This document shows positions 10,801-16,805 of a stretch of 17,705 nt of DNA, in pieces. The stretch is from Echinostoma caproni (Eukaryota > Platyhelminthes > Trematoda > Plagiorchiida > Echinostomatidae): NCBI GenBank assembly GCA_900618425.1, contig UZAN01048841.1, forward strand, positions 1 to 17,705. The letters run 5' to 3'. A program made the translations under genes and the position numbers. Under the pieces are notes generated by a model that ran no database searches, was not told the origin of the DNA, and worked only from the letters and a program-made list of their open reading frames with translations. Numbering within the stretch: the first letter of the stretch is position 1; each line of letters starts with the position of its first letter.

Positions 10801-13800
10801 CGCGAACATTCGGGTCGGGACTTCAAACCCATACCCCTGAGCTACACGGTCGACGGTCATCACCTTGTGCGAATGGCTCAATCAATTTAGAGTATCAAGC
10901 TTGGATTAGTCCATTCGATCATGGGTGTGGGTGTCATTCCTTGATAGATTGTTAATTCCCTACAATTTCATGCATTTACATGTGATAGAAGTGTTCGCGT
11001 TTCGAGTCCTGACAGGGACACAAGGAGTACGCACTGCTGACGAGTCACAAACAGGACGAAACAGCTGTCCAGTGCTCCTTGTTGATTGTCACAAACCTTT
11101 CTATCGCATATAAATGCATGAAATTGTAGGGAATTAACGATCTATCAAGGAGTGAAACCTACACCCAAGAACATCAATAGTGCCTGGTGCCTCTGTACGA
11201 TTGAATGGGCTAACCCAAGCTTGATACTCTAAATATATGGGCATGTTTTGGCATCAGTAGGAATATCTGAAAACGAGCTTATTCGAAACTCTGTTGTTTG
11301 TTTGAAATACACAAAAGTGTAACGTCTTGAGATACTATCGGTTCAAACCTCCGGAAGGGCTAATTCTATTTCCGTCCATTCTTCGAGAATGACGTTTCCT
11401 AGTTAGTCCTTTGTTTGGAACGACTTATGTTCGCTGAATCTTCGGCTTGTATTGATTCCTCAAGCATACTACACTTCATTCTAATCGGGGTTTCTGATCA
11501 AGCATTTGAATATTTCGTCAAAATAAACTGACTTGTGTGATGTCGGTGGGCACATTGTCTTGCTCAAACATGCGCAACTGTTTGTAGAGTGTCTTAACAT
11601 CTATGAACTTTTCCATTTAACATGTCCAAATATCAATTTAAGATGTCGTGTTGATATGTGAATGATACGATGGTGCGAGTGCGCCATCGGTTCAGATTGT
11701 CCTGTACAGTCGACGTTCACTGGGCCTGCTAAATAATCGTGATTGTAGACAAGGTGTGGTTTCTCGTTCGGGTTAAGTGGGCAAGCACTAGGTCCTTTAT
11801 TGCGGCTGAACTATCCGACCGACCGATAAATGAACCCAATCGGTCGTGTTATTTTCGAGCAGGCATAAGAGAAGGAAGAAGTTCTGAATCCGATGCTGCT
11901 GGAGTGGTGATAAAGAATCAACATAGGAGAATCAGTTTTGGAACGATGCGTTATGTGAGAAATTCGGAATGGAAAAGGTTCGAGCGATGATGACGCTGGG
12001 CCAATGTTTGACTCTTCTAAGATGCACGCACTATTTTTCTAAACCGATTCGGTAAATGGGTGATCATAATAAAACTTTGAACTTGTTTTAATTACGGTGT
12101 ACGATAACCACTAATATAGGTCAACGCAAAACTCTTCTTGGAATTTTATCAACTGGATTTTTTCGCGTTGAACGATCGTGCTAATTACGTCGGAGATGGA
12201 ATTCCGGACGGGCGAACAAGTATAATCGGAAATACATATTTATTTCATAAACGTTTTTCACTATGTTTTCCATTCTGTTGGTTGCATAGCAAGATCCCGC
12301 GAAGATAGTTTTCTTTCAGCTTCAGAACAGTACCAGTTGAAATACTTTAGCATTATTTTACCTCCTCGATCGTTTTCGATTTTCGGTAATAAAGGTTTTC
12401 AAACGATAGAGCAATTGCACTATCGTACTATTCACATAGCAACATGATATATTACATTGATATTCGGATATCCTAAATTGAAAGAGGTATAGTATAGGAA
12501 ACAACCTACTCCCTCCCACCTTGTATAACCGAATATCATTCTTCATTTGGGCATACTTTGAATTCGTTCCTCTTTCCATAAATCATCCCAGTAAAAAACT
12601 GTCCACCAAACATGATTCGCCCTTTCGTCCATCCAAGTCAAGCTTGCTTTGCACACCGAATTCTACGTTGCATCTGAGTGGACGTCAACCAATTTACTCC
12701 GATTATCTCATTATATTGATAAAGTGAAAGTACAATGGCTGTCACATGCTTAGGAGTTATTTTTACCATAAATTCCAATGATCTTTTTTTGCTGACACTT
12801 TGTTATTTTACACCGAATGCACCAGCAATTGTCGTCGAAATCGAGAAATCACGCATTTTAATGACATCCGACTAATGGAAATAACAAAAAACGTGGATAT
12901 CATTACAGATATGTTGCGTTCGATGAATAAGTCTTAAAACACTAAGCGTTGGGATGTGATGAGTGCACGGTGTTTCACAAGTGTGATCAATACTTGTATT
13001 TGAAATACAGAGTAACTTGCGGTACTTTCTATCTTAGCTGACGCTACAACTCAGATAAAAGAAACTTTTTAACTTCCGGGTAAATGTATTTCCACTAGAA
13101 GCTATTCTCGACAACATCCCTTAGGCTTTTTCAGACATCTTTTCTTCGAAGCTGCTCGTTGGCTTTAATCTGTAGGCCACAAATTGTCCCTCTACGAATG
13201 CCGACGATGTCAAACCATTTGATACTACTCCGTTTACTAAAACAACCCTGACAACAATTGATGAGAAAACTTACGATGCATCAATCAGGGGGATTATCGT
13301 GACTAATATCTCCACTCCATTCGCTATACACCAAGATCGACTTAATTTATTAGATCACAAAACAGTAATCGAAAAAAATTCCCAAAAGTGAACCACAGAA
13401 CACTTTGCCCTCCGGTGTAGAGCGTCATGTATAATATTCAGAATCCCATTCAAAGTGAGTCAGATTCTTTTCTCCGTCTGGTGGGTAACTTTGCTGCGTG
13501 CGAACTGTTCCAACTTTAACGTACGCGATAAAACGACGGTAGATATTGTACGCACTGTGGACGAGTCTCCAACAAGACAAAATTACTGTTAACTGCTTTC
13601 ACAAAATACTTAACTGTTTCGATAGTTAAAAAATCGAACAGAGCCTGCTGGTCATCTGCGAACAAAAAAATGTCGACTATTTGGGCAATTATATAAAATC
13701 GATCGAAACTTAAAATGTGTTTTGAAGAACATCCTTCAAAATTTGAAATGACCGTCGTAATATTGAAGCCAACACAATCCACTGCAGTCATTGTGTGTCG

Positions 13801-16557
13801 CACGAAACTGAGTCTGGAATATAAATTCAAATTATGGAAGACAAACTGTTCGATCACTTCCGGTTGATGACTGAACTTTACTTTAACCTTGTCAAATTTA
13901 ACTTCAATGTATAAACTTTTCTATCCCACACGACTAATTGTCAAAGTTATGAATAATCATTCCAATGGTGCATTAGAGAGAAGGCAAACTTCTTTTAAAG
14001 GAAAATTAAAAAAAATATGGAGAGAATATGCTTGACTCAGCAATTTCATCGTCATGCACATTGACAATGACAATTGGGAAATTGACTATTTAAAAATAGA
14101 GCTAAAAAATAAACCTTTTGCCGCAACCAAAGCTCTATATCTGATTGAATTTTCTTTGAGAGTAAAAAGTGTTATATACGTATCGAATAGTTAATAAGTG
14201 GTAAACTAGTAGTTTAGCAGGGAAAAATGGTAGGAACATTGCTGGTCGAGTCTGGGGTCACAAACTGTTAACTATTCAATGTTTAATCAGTGAAACGTCC
14301 CCCCACCCCCCCAATCTGATTAGCCCGATACGATAGAACCACGGTATACATATAGCTTTAATGAACATTTNTTTATCCGTAATAATAATAATACTAAAAT
14401 ACAATCACGTGTTTTCTTTCGTTTCCTTTTAGGGTTCCAACACACTGAACCAGTATTTGACACGTGCTTTAAACGAGAGCCTTGAACTGCATGTCGTTCC
14501 GGCCGTGGTTAAGGATGTCTATTTCATTCGCTTCTGTGTGTGTCGGGAAGCGTGTGCTCCGGCTGACATTACCCACGCTTGGGAGGTGATCTCGCTCATA
14601 TCTGGTGAAATCCTCCGGGCCCAGGTAAGTACATAATCGATTGCCGTGATATCACGCTTACTTTAAGAATTTGGTTTTAACTACTAATGAGTAGTATCAA
14701 CTTTACTGACGAAATAAGAGGAAAACATTACCTATTCACCATAGGTGGATCGCCTGATCACTTAAAAGCTACTCAGGTATTTGGATTCATCATGACTGTT
14801 TTGTGTTATTTTAACTACTGATTGCCCTTGGTTTCGAAAGTGCCAGGTTAATTAAAAATATGTGCGCTTATATAAATGAATATGACTGAAATTTTTTGAC
14901 CATCCATAAGGAGAGCCCTTAGATTCCTCTATATGAATTCGTTCTAATTGTTTTTATCTGTTAAAGTTGATTGTGGTCCGTTTTTAAATTAGCTGATATG
15001 TGGCTGACAATGAAACATTAGGAGGGAACATGGGCGACGAAGAACGGGCCTTTTAGGCACCCCTTACCTTGAGATTTCTACAGGACACTCGCTAATTTTA
15101 ACGATACCTTAGTTCTGCATTTATTGAATACCAGCAGACTCATGTTGTTGAATCGATTTGTAGAGAAGCTGTATTATCATTTGTTTTACACCTATCATGA
15201 TCTGCATTCGCTAACACCAATTCAGATAATCGTTTAGCAATCGAATTAACCTTTACAACTAATCTTTTACTGAATAAATATCAACAAGAAATATGTCTGG
15301 AATACAATCCATCGAAAGGCGTTTTCACCACCTAAATTTCATTGGTTTACAGCTACCGCTTAACAATAGGTGATGAACCAATGAAAGTGACTAATACGTC
15401 CGAGATTCACATCCACAAAATACCATCGGCACCACCACCACCAACAACAACAACAAACTTATATCCTATTCTATATAAAGTTGAATACTGCAAATGCTCT
15501 ACTTCCAGTTCTCTTGAGACTCTTTTTATCAAAGAACACATTGAGAACAACAGTGTGGTTAACAAGCTCGGGGCAAGTGCGTCCCGACCGATTTACAAGG
15601 TTTGATGTAGACAATTAAGAACAGTGAAGCATTGTATGTTAGCTGAAGCCGTAAATGTTCTGACTCACACATACACACACACACACACTTTTTCGCCCAG
15701 AAGAAATTCTTGCAAGCCCTTAATCTCCCCTAGCCCAAGTCATCCACCCCAACACGTGTGCAATCACTTGAACGTTTGACACTGTGATCAATTTCACACA
15801 AGCACTCACATTTGGAGCCAGAGCTGAACCGTTAGGACTCGAACTTCTCATTCCCTTTTTGTTCTTATTGACAGTCACATTTAATGCTGTGCAATGGCAT
15901 GATTGCGAAAAACTTGTTTCCAACTTGTCCACCCCAACCCACCGCTCCCTAAAGGATGCGCTGGATCAGTGGCGACATTACGTTCTGGGTAAGACTGGTA
16001 CGGACCCAGCTAAGGCCGGATTGGACGAACTGAACACTGGAAGTAGTGTGAGTGATGAAGAGGACGATCAGTACTGGGAACGCGCGTTACACCATGGTCA
16101 GGCGAGTGAAGACCTAATGAGGCTGGTGAAGAAACGTTTGTACGAGTTACAGGAACTCGGAGCAACCGATGCGTACAATTTACTGTTAAGTTACTTGCAA
16201 AACTCCGGATGGTGTCTGGACGAACTGGTGCCCGATGATTTGATCATAAAGGCCGATGCTTCAGCTCCCGTCGTCGATGTAGAGGCCTCTGTCCGAAATG
16301 TGCAGCTGAATGATGAGGAAAATGAGGCTCGGTTAAGTGACATGGAAGATTCCGGGAAATACAGTCTTCATAATGGTTACGATCATTCACCCGAGCGTCA
16401 AAACATGGTAAAAGAAGGTAACAGTCTTCAAGAAGAAAATGAAAAATCATTAACGAAGAAACGTGGTGAGGACGAGACAAACCAGTGCAGTTCAAGCAAT
16501 GCTAGCCCCGGGATTCGAATACGTGGTAGAGTCCCAATACAGGTGAGGCGACACTGA
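1706..16557 (+). CDS. Group II PLP-dependent amino-acid decarboxylase, tyrosine/histidine/aromatic type; C-terminal 362 residues, six spliced exons
   Basis: Gene-level entry for the join 1706-1776, 4314-4333, 6008-6106, 9290-9391, 14433-14624, 15955-16557 (1087 nt). All junctions are GT-AG and the reading phases agree across all six exons. The enzyme family removes CO2 from tyrosine, DOPA, 5-HTP or histidine to make amine transmitters in the cytosol of neurons. Visible in order: the mobile catalytic loop with NPVYL (its Tyr matches the catalytic loop Tyr of DOPA decarboxylase), [30 protein letters not shown] and the C-terminal domain up to ILRAQ, then a tail of 200 residues. Family assignment is firm. 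The HWG and PLS pattern with the KAVDFR loop resembles invertebrate tyrosine decarboxylase (tyramine synthesis) more than DOPA decarboxylase (HWQ, PLG), but histidine decarboxylase is possible. The N-terminal half, with the PLP lysine, lies outside the window. Confidence 0.9.
1849..1881. repeat. (AT)n microsatellite, about 16 units
   Basis: An uninterrupted alternating A/T tract lies 70 nt downstream of the exon A donor. It is likely length-variable between individuals. Confidence 0.95.
3333..3371. repeat. C-run / G-run inverted repeat, hairpin or G-quadruplex former
   Basis: A C-rich arm (CCCTCCCCCCCTCTCCCG) is followed after only a few bases by a G-rich arm with a run of ten or more G. The two arms pair over about 16-18 bp. 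A run of this kind is prone to hairpin or G-quadruplex formation and to sequencing length error. Confidence 0.85.
3450..3466. repeat. (TA)n microsatellite
   Basis: A short alternating T/A tract within intron A-B. Confidence 0.9.
4314..4333 (+). CDS. Decarboxylase exon B: 20-nt microexon (SKAVDFR)
   Basis: The exon is 20 nt long. The A left over at the end of exon A plus GC gives AGC (Ser), followed by AAA GCC GTG GAT TTT CGA, so exons A-B-C read ...[22 protein letters not shown]... The family needs about seven residues between the HxHS and HW positions (compare xxAIDYR-HW in tyrosine decarboxylases and GVATDFM-HW in human HDC), and exactly seven are supplied. The acceptor is TTTTTCTTCTGCTTAG and the donor GTGAGT. 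Phase in is 1 and phase out is 0, which matches both neighbours. Without it, A to C joining would shift the frame. Automated gene callers commonly miss exons this short. Confidence 0.92.
4334..6007 (+). other. Intron B-C (1674 nt)
   Basis: I see no coding signal. A CGGGACC-like short repeat lies near 4594-4618, and an (AAT)n tract at 5674-5690 is followed by AATAAAAG. That pair resembles the 3' tail of a retroposon, but no coding part of one was recognised. Confidence 0.75.
5674..5690. repeat. (AAT)n microsatellite
   Basis: Six AAT units within intron B-C. Confidence 0.9.
6008..6106 (+). CDS. Decarboxylase exon [12 protein letters not shown] / LKLWFVLR
   Basis: This exon has 33 whole codons (phase 0 at both ends) and reads [20 protein letters not shown] then [13 protein letters not shown]. 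It is collinear with human DDC [20 protein letters not shown] and human [23 protein letters not shown]. The Ser in PLSRRF is the position where HDC has Ser and DDC has Gly, a known substrate-size determinant (human HDC S354), so a DOPA/5-HTP enzyme is less likely than a tyrosine or histidine enzyme. The Gly in HWG instead of Gln is as I recall it in invertebrate tyrosine decarboxylases. The acceptor is a pyrimidine tract ending TGCACAG and the donor is CGG|GTGAGT. Confidence 0.96.
6300..6520 (-). repeat. tRNA-like SINE piece with (ACC)n / (GGT)n tract
   Basis: On the minus strand a box B-like T-arm core (CCGAGGTTCGAGCCCC, near 6451-6466) runs straight into about nine ACC repeats, seen as GGT at 6422-6450 on +. 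A unique body follows towards 6300. Box A is not clear. The same order (T-arm core, then ACC repeats) recurs at 7196-7292, which suggests a SINE family with an ACC-rich segment after the tRNA-like head. Outer limits are guesses. Confidence 0.45.
6422..6451. repeat. (GGT)n microsatellite
   Basis: About nine GGT units next to a tRNA-like T-arm core. Confidence 0.95.
7196..7292 (-). repeat. tRNA-like SINE head with ACC-rich tail
   Basis: On the minus strand the order is GGCCCGGTGGTAACGTCACC (box A-like), a spacer, then GGGTACGAAACCC (T arm with a degenerate box B), then ATCACCACCATCACC-type repeats (+ strand 7206-7231). The TGGCC-GTGGT head is typical of tRNA-derived SINEs. It shares its layout with the piece at 6300-6520. 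No full cloverleaf was folded. Confidence 0.55.
8007..8035. repeat. GTT/ATT compound microsatellite
   Basis: Four GTT units run into about six ATT units. The tract sits just 5' of the Penelope-like remnant, close to its inferred truncation point. Confidence 0.9.
8045..8990 (+). mobile_element. Penelope-like retroelement remnant: end of reverse transcriptase plus GIY-YIG endonuclease, decayed
   Basis: Reading across frames, the + strand gives [23 protein letters not shown] (8162-8230) and a PIAYKRG-like block. ARRICTDDT and [16 protein letters not shown] then give way to [18 protein letters not shown] (about 8453-8505), then [13 protein letters not shown] and [21 protein letters not shown] (from about 8670), SSSIAKHL (8802-8825) and [11 protein letters not shown] to a stop at 8988. 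Order and spacing match the C-terminal part of fluke Penelope-like elements: RT thumb, linker, then a GIY-YIG nuclease whose YIG is seen here as YID. Several frameshifts and stops (for example TGA at 8658-8660, TAA near 8506) mean it is dead. The catalytic RT core is missing, so the copy is 5'-truncated, and it lies in sense in the host intron. Confidence 0.85.
8661..8990 (+). pseudogene. GIY-YIG endonuclease domain of the Penelope-like element (fragment)
   Basis: This is the longest intact part of the element, about 109 codons open after the TGA at 8658. It carries a degenerate GIY-YIG core ([12 protein letters not shown]), the following [12 protein letters not shown] helix, the SSSIAKHL segment, and the closing [11 protein letters not shown] with a glutamate at the expected catalytic-type position, then an LW/PW terminus. 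The enzyme would nick target DNA for retrotransposition. As a stand-alone piece without the reverse transcriptase it is not expected to act. Confidence 0.75.
9098..9171 (+). other. Nested inverted repeat after the Penelope-like ORF
   Basis: GGACATAAA at 9098-9106 pairs with TTTATGTCC at 9163-9171. Inside it CTATTT (9131-9136) pairs with AAATAG (9155-9160). Together they predict an extended hairpin about 110 nt after the element's stop codon, so it may belong to the element's 3' UTR. No hammerhead core (CTGANGA / GAAA) is seen in it. Confidence 0.5.
9290..9391 (+). CDS. Decarboxylase exon D: GLVCFRLK motif
   Basis: This exon has 34 whole codons (phase 0 at both ends) and begins [20 protein letters not shown], ending with [14 protein letters not shown]. 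It matches human DDC [20 protein letters not shown] ... [11 protein letters not shown], the start of the small C-terminal domain. The next exon supplies GSN, so the motif is split exactly at the intron. The acceptor is a CTCTCTCTTCACAG tract and the donor is AAG|GTCAGT. Confidence 0.96.
10690..10863 (-). mobile_element. Sm-alpha-like hammerhead SINE, minus copy, with tRNA-like pol III boxes
   Basis: Minus-strand order: a box A-like TAGCTCAGGGG (near 10832-10842), a box B-like GATTCGAGTCC (near 10792-10802), the GACAGGGACAC linker, the hammerhead core, then a tail TTTCTATCGCAT (10692-10703). This is the layout described for schistosome Sm-alpha elements: a short non-autonomous retroelement with pol III-type promoter boxes and a self-cleaving hammerhead. 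It is about 80% like the plus copy at 10991-11112, which lacks the box A end. Confidence 0.75.
10719..10778 (-). ncRNA. Hammerhead ribozyme, type I, minus copy (partly decayed)
   Basis: Core CTGACGAG (complement of 10756-10763) and CGAAAC flank stem II GTCC-CAAACA-GGAC, which is intact here. Stem I is CACTG (10764-10768) with CAGTG (10726-10730), and the cleavage triplet ATC lies just before CAGTG. The short stem III (ACACCTAT) has one mismatch, and the distal half of stem I beyond the TACG bulge pairs poorly. Self-cleavage is therefore doubtful, though the core nucleotides are all present. Confidence 0.75.
10885..10990. repeat. Left arm of long inverted repeat around the plus hammerhead
   Basis: It starts ATTTAGAGTATCAAGCTTGG and ends CATGTGATAGAA. 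It matches the reverse complement of 11099-11234 closely at both ends, and about 31 nt present in the right arm are missing here. Confidence 0.85.
10991..11112 (+). mobile_element. Sm-alpha-like hammerhead SINE, plus copy, 5'-truncated
   Basis: It begins at GTGTTCGCGTTTCGAGTCCT (the box B region) and runs through GACAGGGACACAAGGAG, the hammerhead and a CTTTCTATCGCAT tail. It aligns along its whole length with the minus copy at 10690-10863 but lacks box A, so it is truncated or was captured as a piece. It occupies the loop between the two inverted arms. Confidence 0.75.
11020..11082 (+). ncRNA. Hammerhead ribozyme, type I, plus copy (likely foldable)
   Basis: Stem I has two parts. CACTG (11032-11036) pairs with CAGTG (11070-11074). 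After a TACG bulge, ACAAGGAG (11020-11027) pairs with CTCCTTGT (11075-11082). The core is CTGACGA (11037-11043) and GAA (11058-11060). Stem II is short (GTCA with GGAC, one mismatch from a C-to-A change). Stem III is minimal (AC / GT around AGCT, 11061-11068), and the cleavage triplet GTC ends at 11069. The bulge in stem I is the feature that contacts loop II in fast natural hammerheads. A two-pair stem III works poorly as a monomer, so dimer action, as in newt satellite ribozymes, is possible. Confidence 0.8.
11099..11234. repeat. Right arm of long inverted repeat around the plus hammerhead
   Basis: It runs from TTCTATCGCATATAAATGCATG to CCAAGCTTGATACTCTAAAT. Its reverse complement aligns with 10885-10990, with an extra segment near 11168-11200 (AACATCAATAGTGCCTGGTG onward). 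Confidence 0.85.
11668..11689. other. Short perfect-type hairpin CGATGGTGC / GCGCCATCG
   Basis: Nine pairs (one G-T) with a GAGT loop stand alone in intron D-E. No T-run follows, and the function is unknown. Confidence 0.6.
14380..14394. repeat. (AAT)n microsatellite
   Basis: Short AAT units about 40 nt before the exon E acceptor. Confidence 0.85.
14433..14624 (+). CDS. Decarboxylase exon E: C-terminal small domain, GSN...ILRAQ
   Basis: This exon has 64 whole codons, phase 0 at both ends. It opens [20 protein letters not shown] and continues [20 protein letters not shown] ... [17 protein letters not shown]. It is collinear with human DDC [39 protein letters not shown] and AWEHIKELAADVLRAE, the end of the conserved decarboxylase fold. 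The acceptor is TTTCGTTTCCTTTTAG and the donor is CAG|GTAAGT, both near ideal. The KDVYFIRF wording resembles invertebrate tyrosine decarboxylases. Confidence 0.96.
15430..15457. repeat. ACC/AAC compound microsatellite
   Basis: Four ACC units run into about five AAC units. Confidence 0.9.
15664..15688. repeat. (AC)n microsatellite
   Basis: About eleven CA/AC units with one interruption. Confidence 0.9.
15955..16557 (+). CDS. Decarboxylase exon F: terminal exon, 200-residue C-terminal tail
   Basis: The acceptor chosen is a long C/T tract ending CTAAAG at 15954, because it alone continues exon E in phase 0 (ILRAQ|DALDQW). The exon has 200 codons, then TGA at 16555 and TAA at 16558. Tail layout: [12 protein letters not shown] start; acidic [11 protein letters not shown] (31-41); a likely helix [17 protein letters not shown] (52-68); [20 protein letters not shown] (76-95); an acidic, low-complexity stretch (110-180) with [13 protein letters not shown]; and a basic end [13 protein letters not shown]. 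No known domain is recognised. Mammalian HDC and nematode tyrosine decarboxylase also have long tails, but I see no clear similarity. The 5' boundary could instead be 15875 ([14 protein letters not shown] before DALDQ) if an unseen exon supplies the phase. Confidence 0.7.
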   Translation, partial: DALDQWRHYVLGKTGTDPAKAGLDELNTGSSVSDEEDDQYWERALHHGQASEDLMRLVKKRLYELQELGATDAYNLLLSYLQNSGWCLDELVPDDLIIKADASAPVVDVEASVRNVQLNDEENEARLSDMEDSGKYSLHNGYDHSPERQNMVKEGNSLQEENEKSLTKKRGEDETNQCSSSNASPGIRIRGRVPIQVRRH

Positions 16558-16805
16558 TAATCCATTCTGTGTACTCATATGTACTGCTTCTGATTGGTTT
16601 CTACCACAACTTGTGGTCAAAATTTATTTCCATTCTGTTCCAGCACTTTAATGATCACATTTCGCTGATGAATCACAGTCTTGGATGGTTCTGTTTGAAC
16701 TATTATACTGCTCTTTCTTTGTCAGTAGTCTGGATCACAGCTGCCGACCGGACGTATCTCCAAATTATCCTCATCAATAAATAAATAACACCAATGGGGT
16801 GAGAG
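16558..16805 (+). other. 3' UTR of the decarboxylase gene
   Basis: The stretch from the tandem stop to just past the poly(A) signals is about 230-250 nt, a normal length. The 3' edge is estimated from the signal position. The same region contains an acceptor-like TTCTGTTCCAG at 16633-16643 with a 46-codon open frame after it, so part of it may be coding in an alternative transcript. Confidence 0.6.
16776..16785 (+). terminator. Overlapping AATAAA polyadenylation signals
   Basis: AATAAA occurs at 16776-16781 and again at 16780-16785, followed by a G-rich GGGGTGAGAG stretch from 16797. This is a standard cleavage and polyadenylation context for the stop at 16555. Confidence 0.7.

Larger units (their letters stand above)
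9392..14432 (+). other. Intron D-E (5041 nt)
   Basis: This is the largest intron. It holds the opposed hammerhead elements and the inverted repeat (10690-11234), a GATGGTGC hairpin at 11668-11689 and an (AAT)n tract at 14380-14394. One ambiguous base (N) is at 14371. Long minus-strand frames at 9804-10073 and 13516-13857 are open but unassigned; the second contains [14 protein letters not shown], faintly like a retroelement RT box. The stretch from 11700 to 14370 otherwise shows nothing I can name. Confidence 0.75.
14625..15954 (+). other. Intron E-F (1330 nt)
   Basis: It contains a trinucleotide ACC/AAC tract at 15430-15457 and an (AC)n tract at 15664-15688. An open frame at 15342-15605 looks partly protein-like but cannot be joined in phase to exon E from its AG at 15351-15352. 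An alternative 3' acceptor at 15873-15874 has a stronger pyrimidine tract but the wrong phase for a direct join. Confidence 0.6.

Noticed and set aside
10642..11113. Similar peptides ([11 protein letters not shown]) in frames at 10642-10881 minus and 10925-11113 plus as a protein family
   Set aside because: The similarity comes from the shared hammerhead SINE nucleotide sequence. The conserved parts are the ribozyme core, not codons.
15342..15605. 87-codon open frame with APPPPTTTT tract as an exon between E and F
   Set aside because: From its AG at 15351-15352 it needs two bases from the previous exon, but exon E ends in phase 0. In phase 0 it hits TGA at once. Much of it is microsatellite translation.
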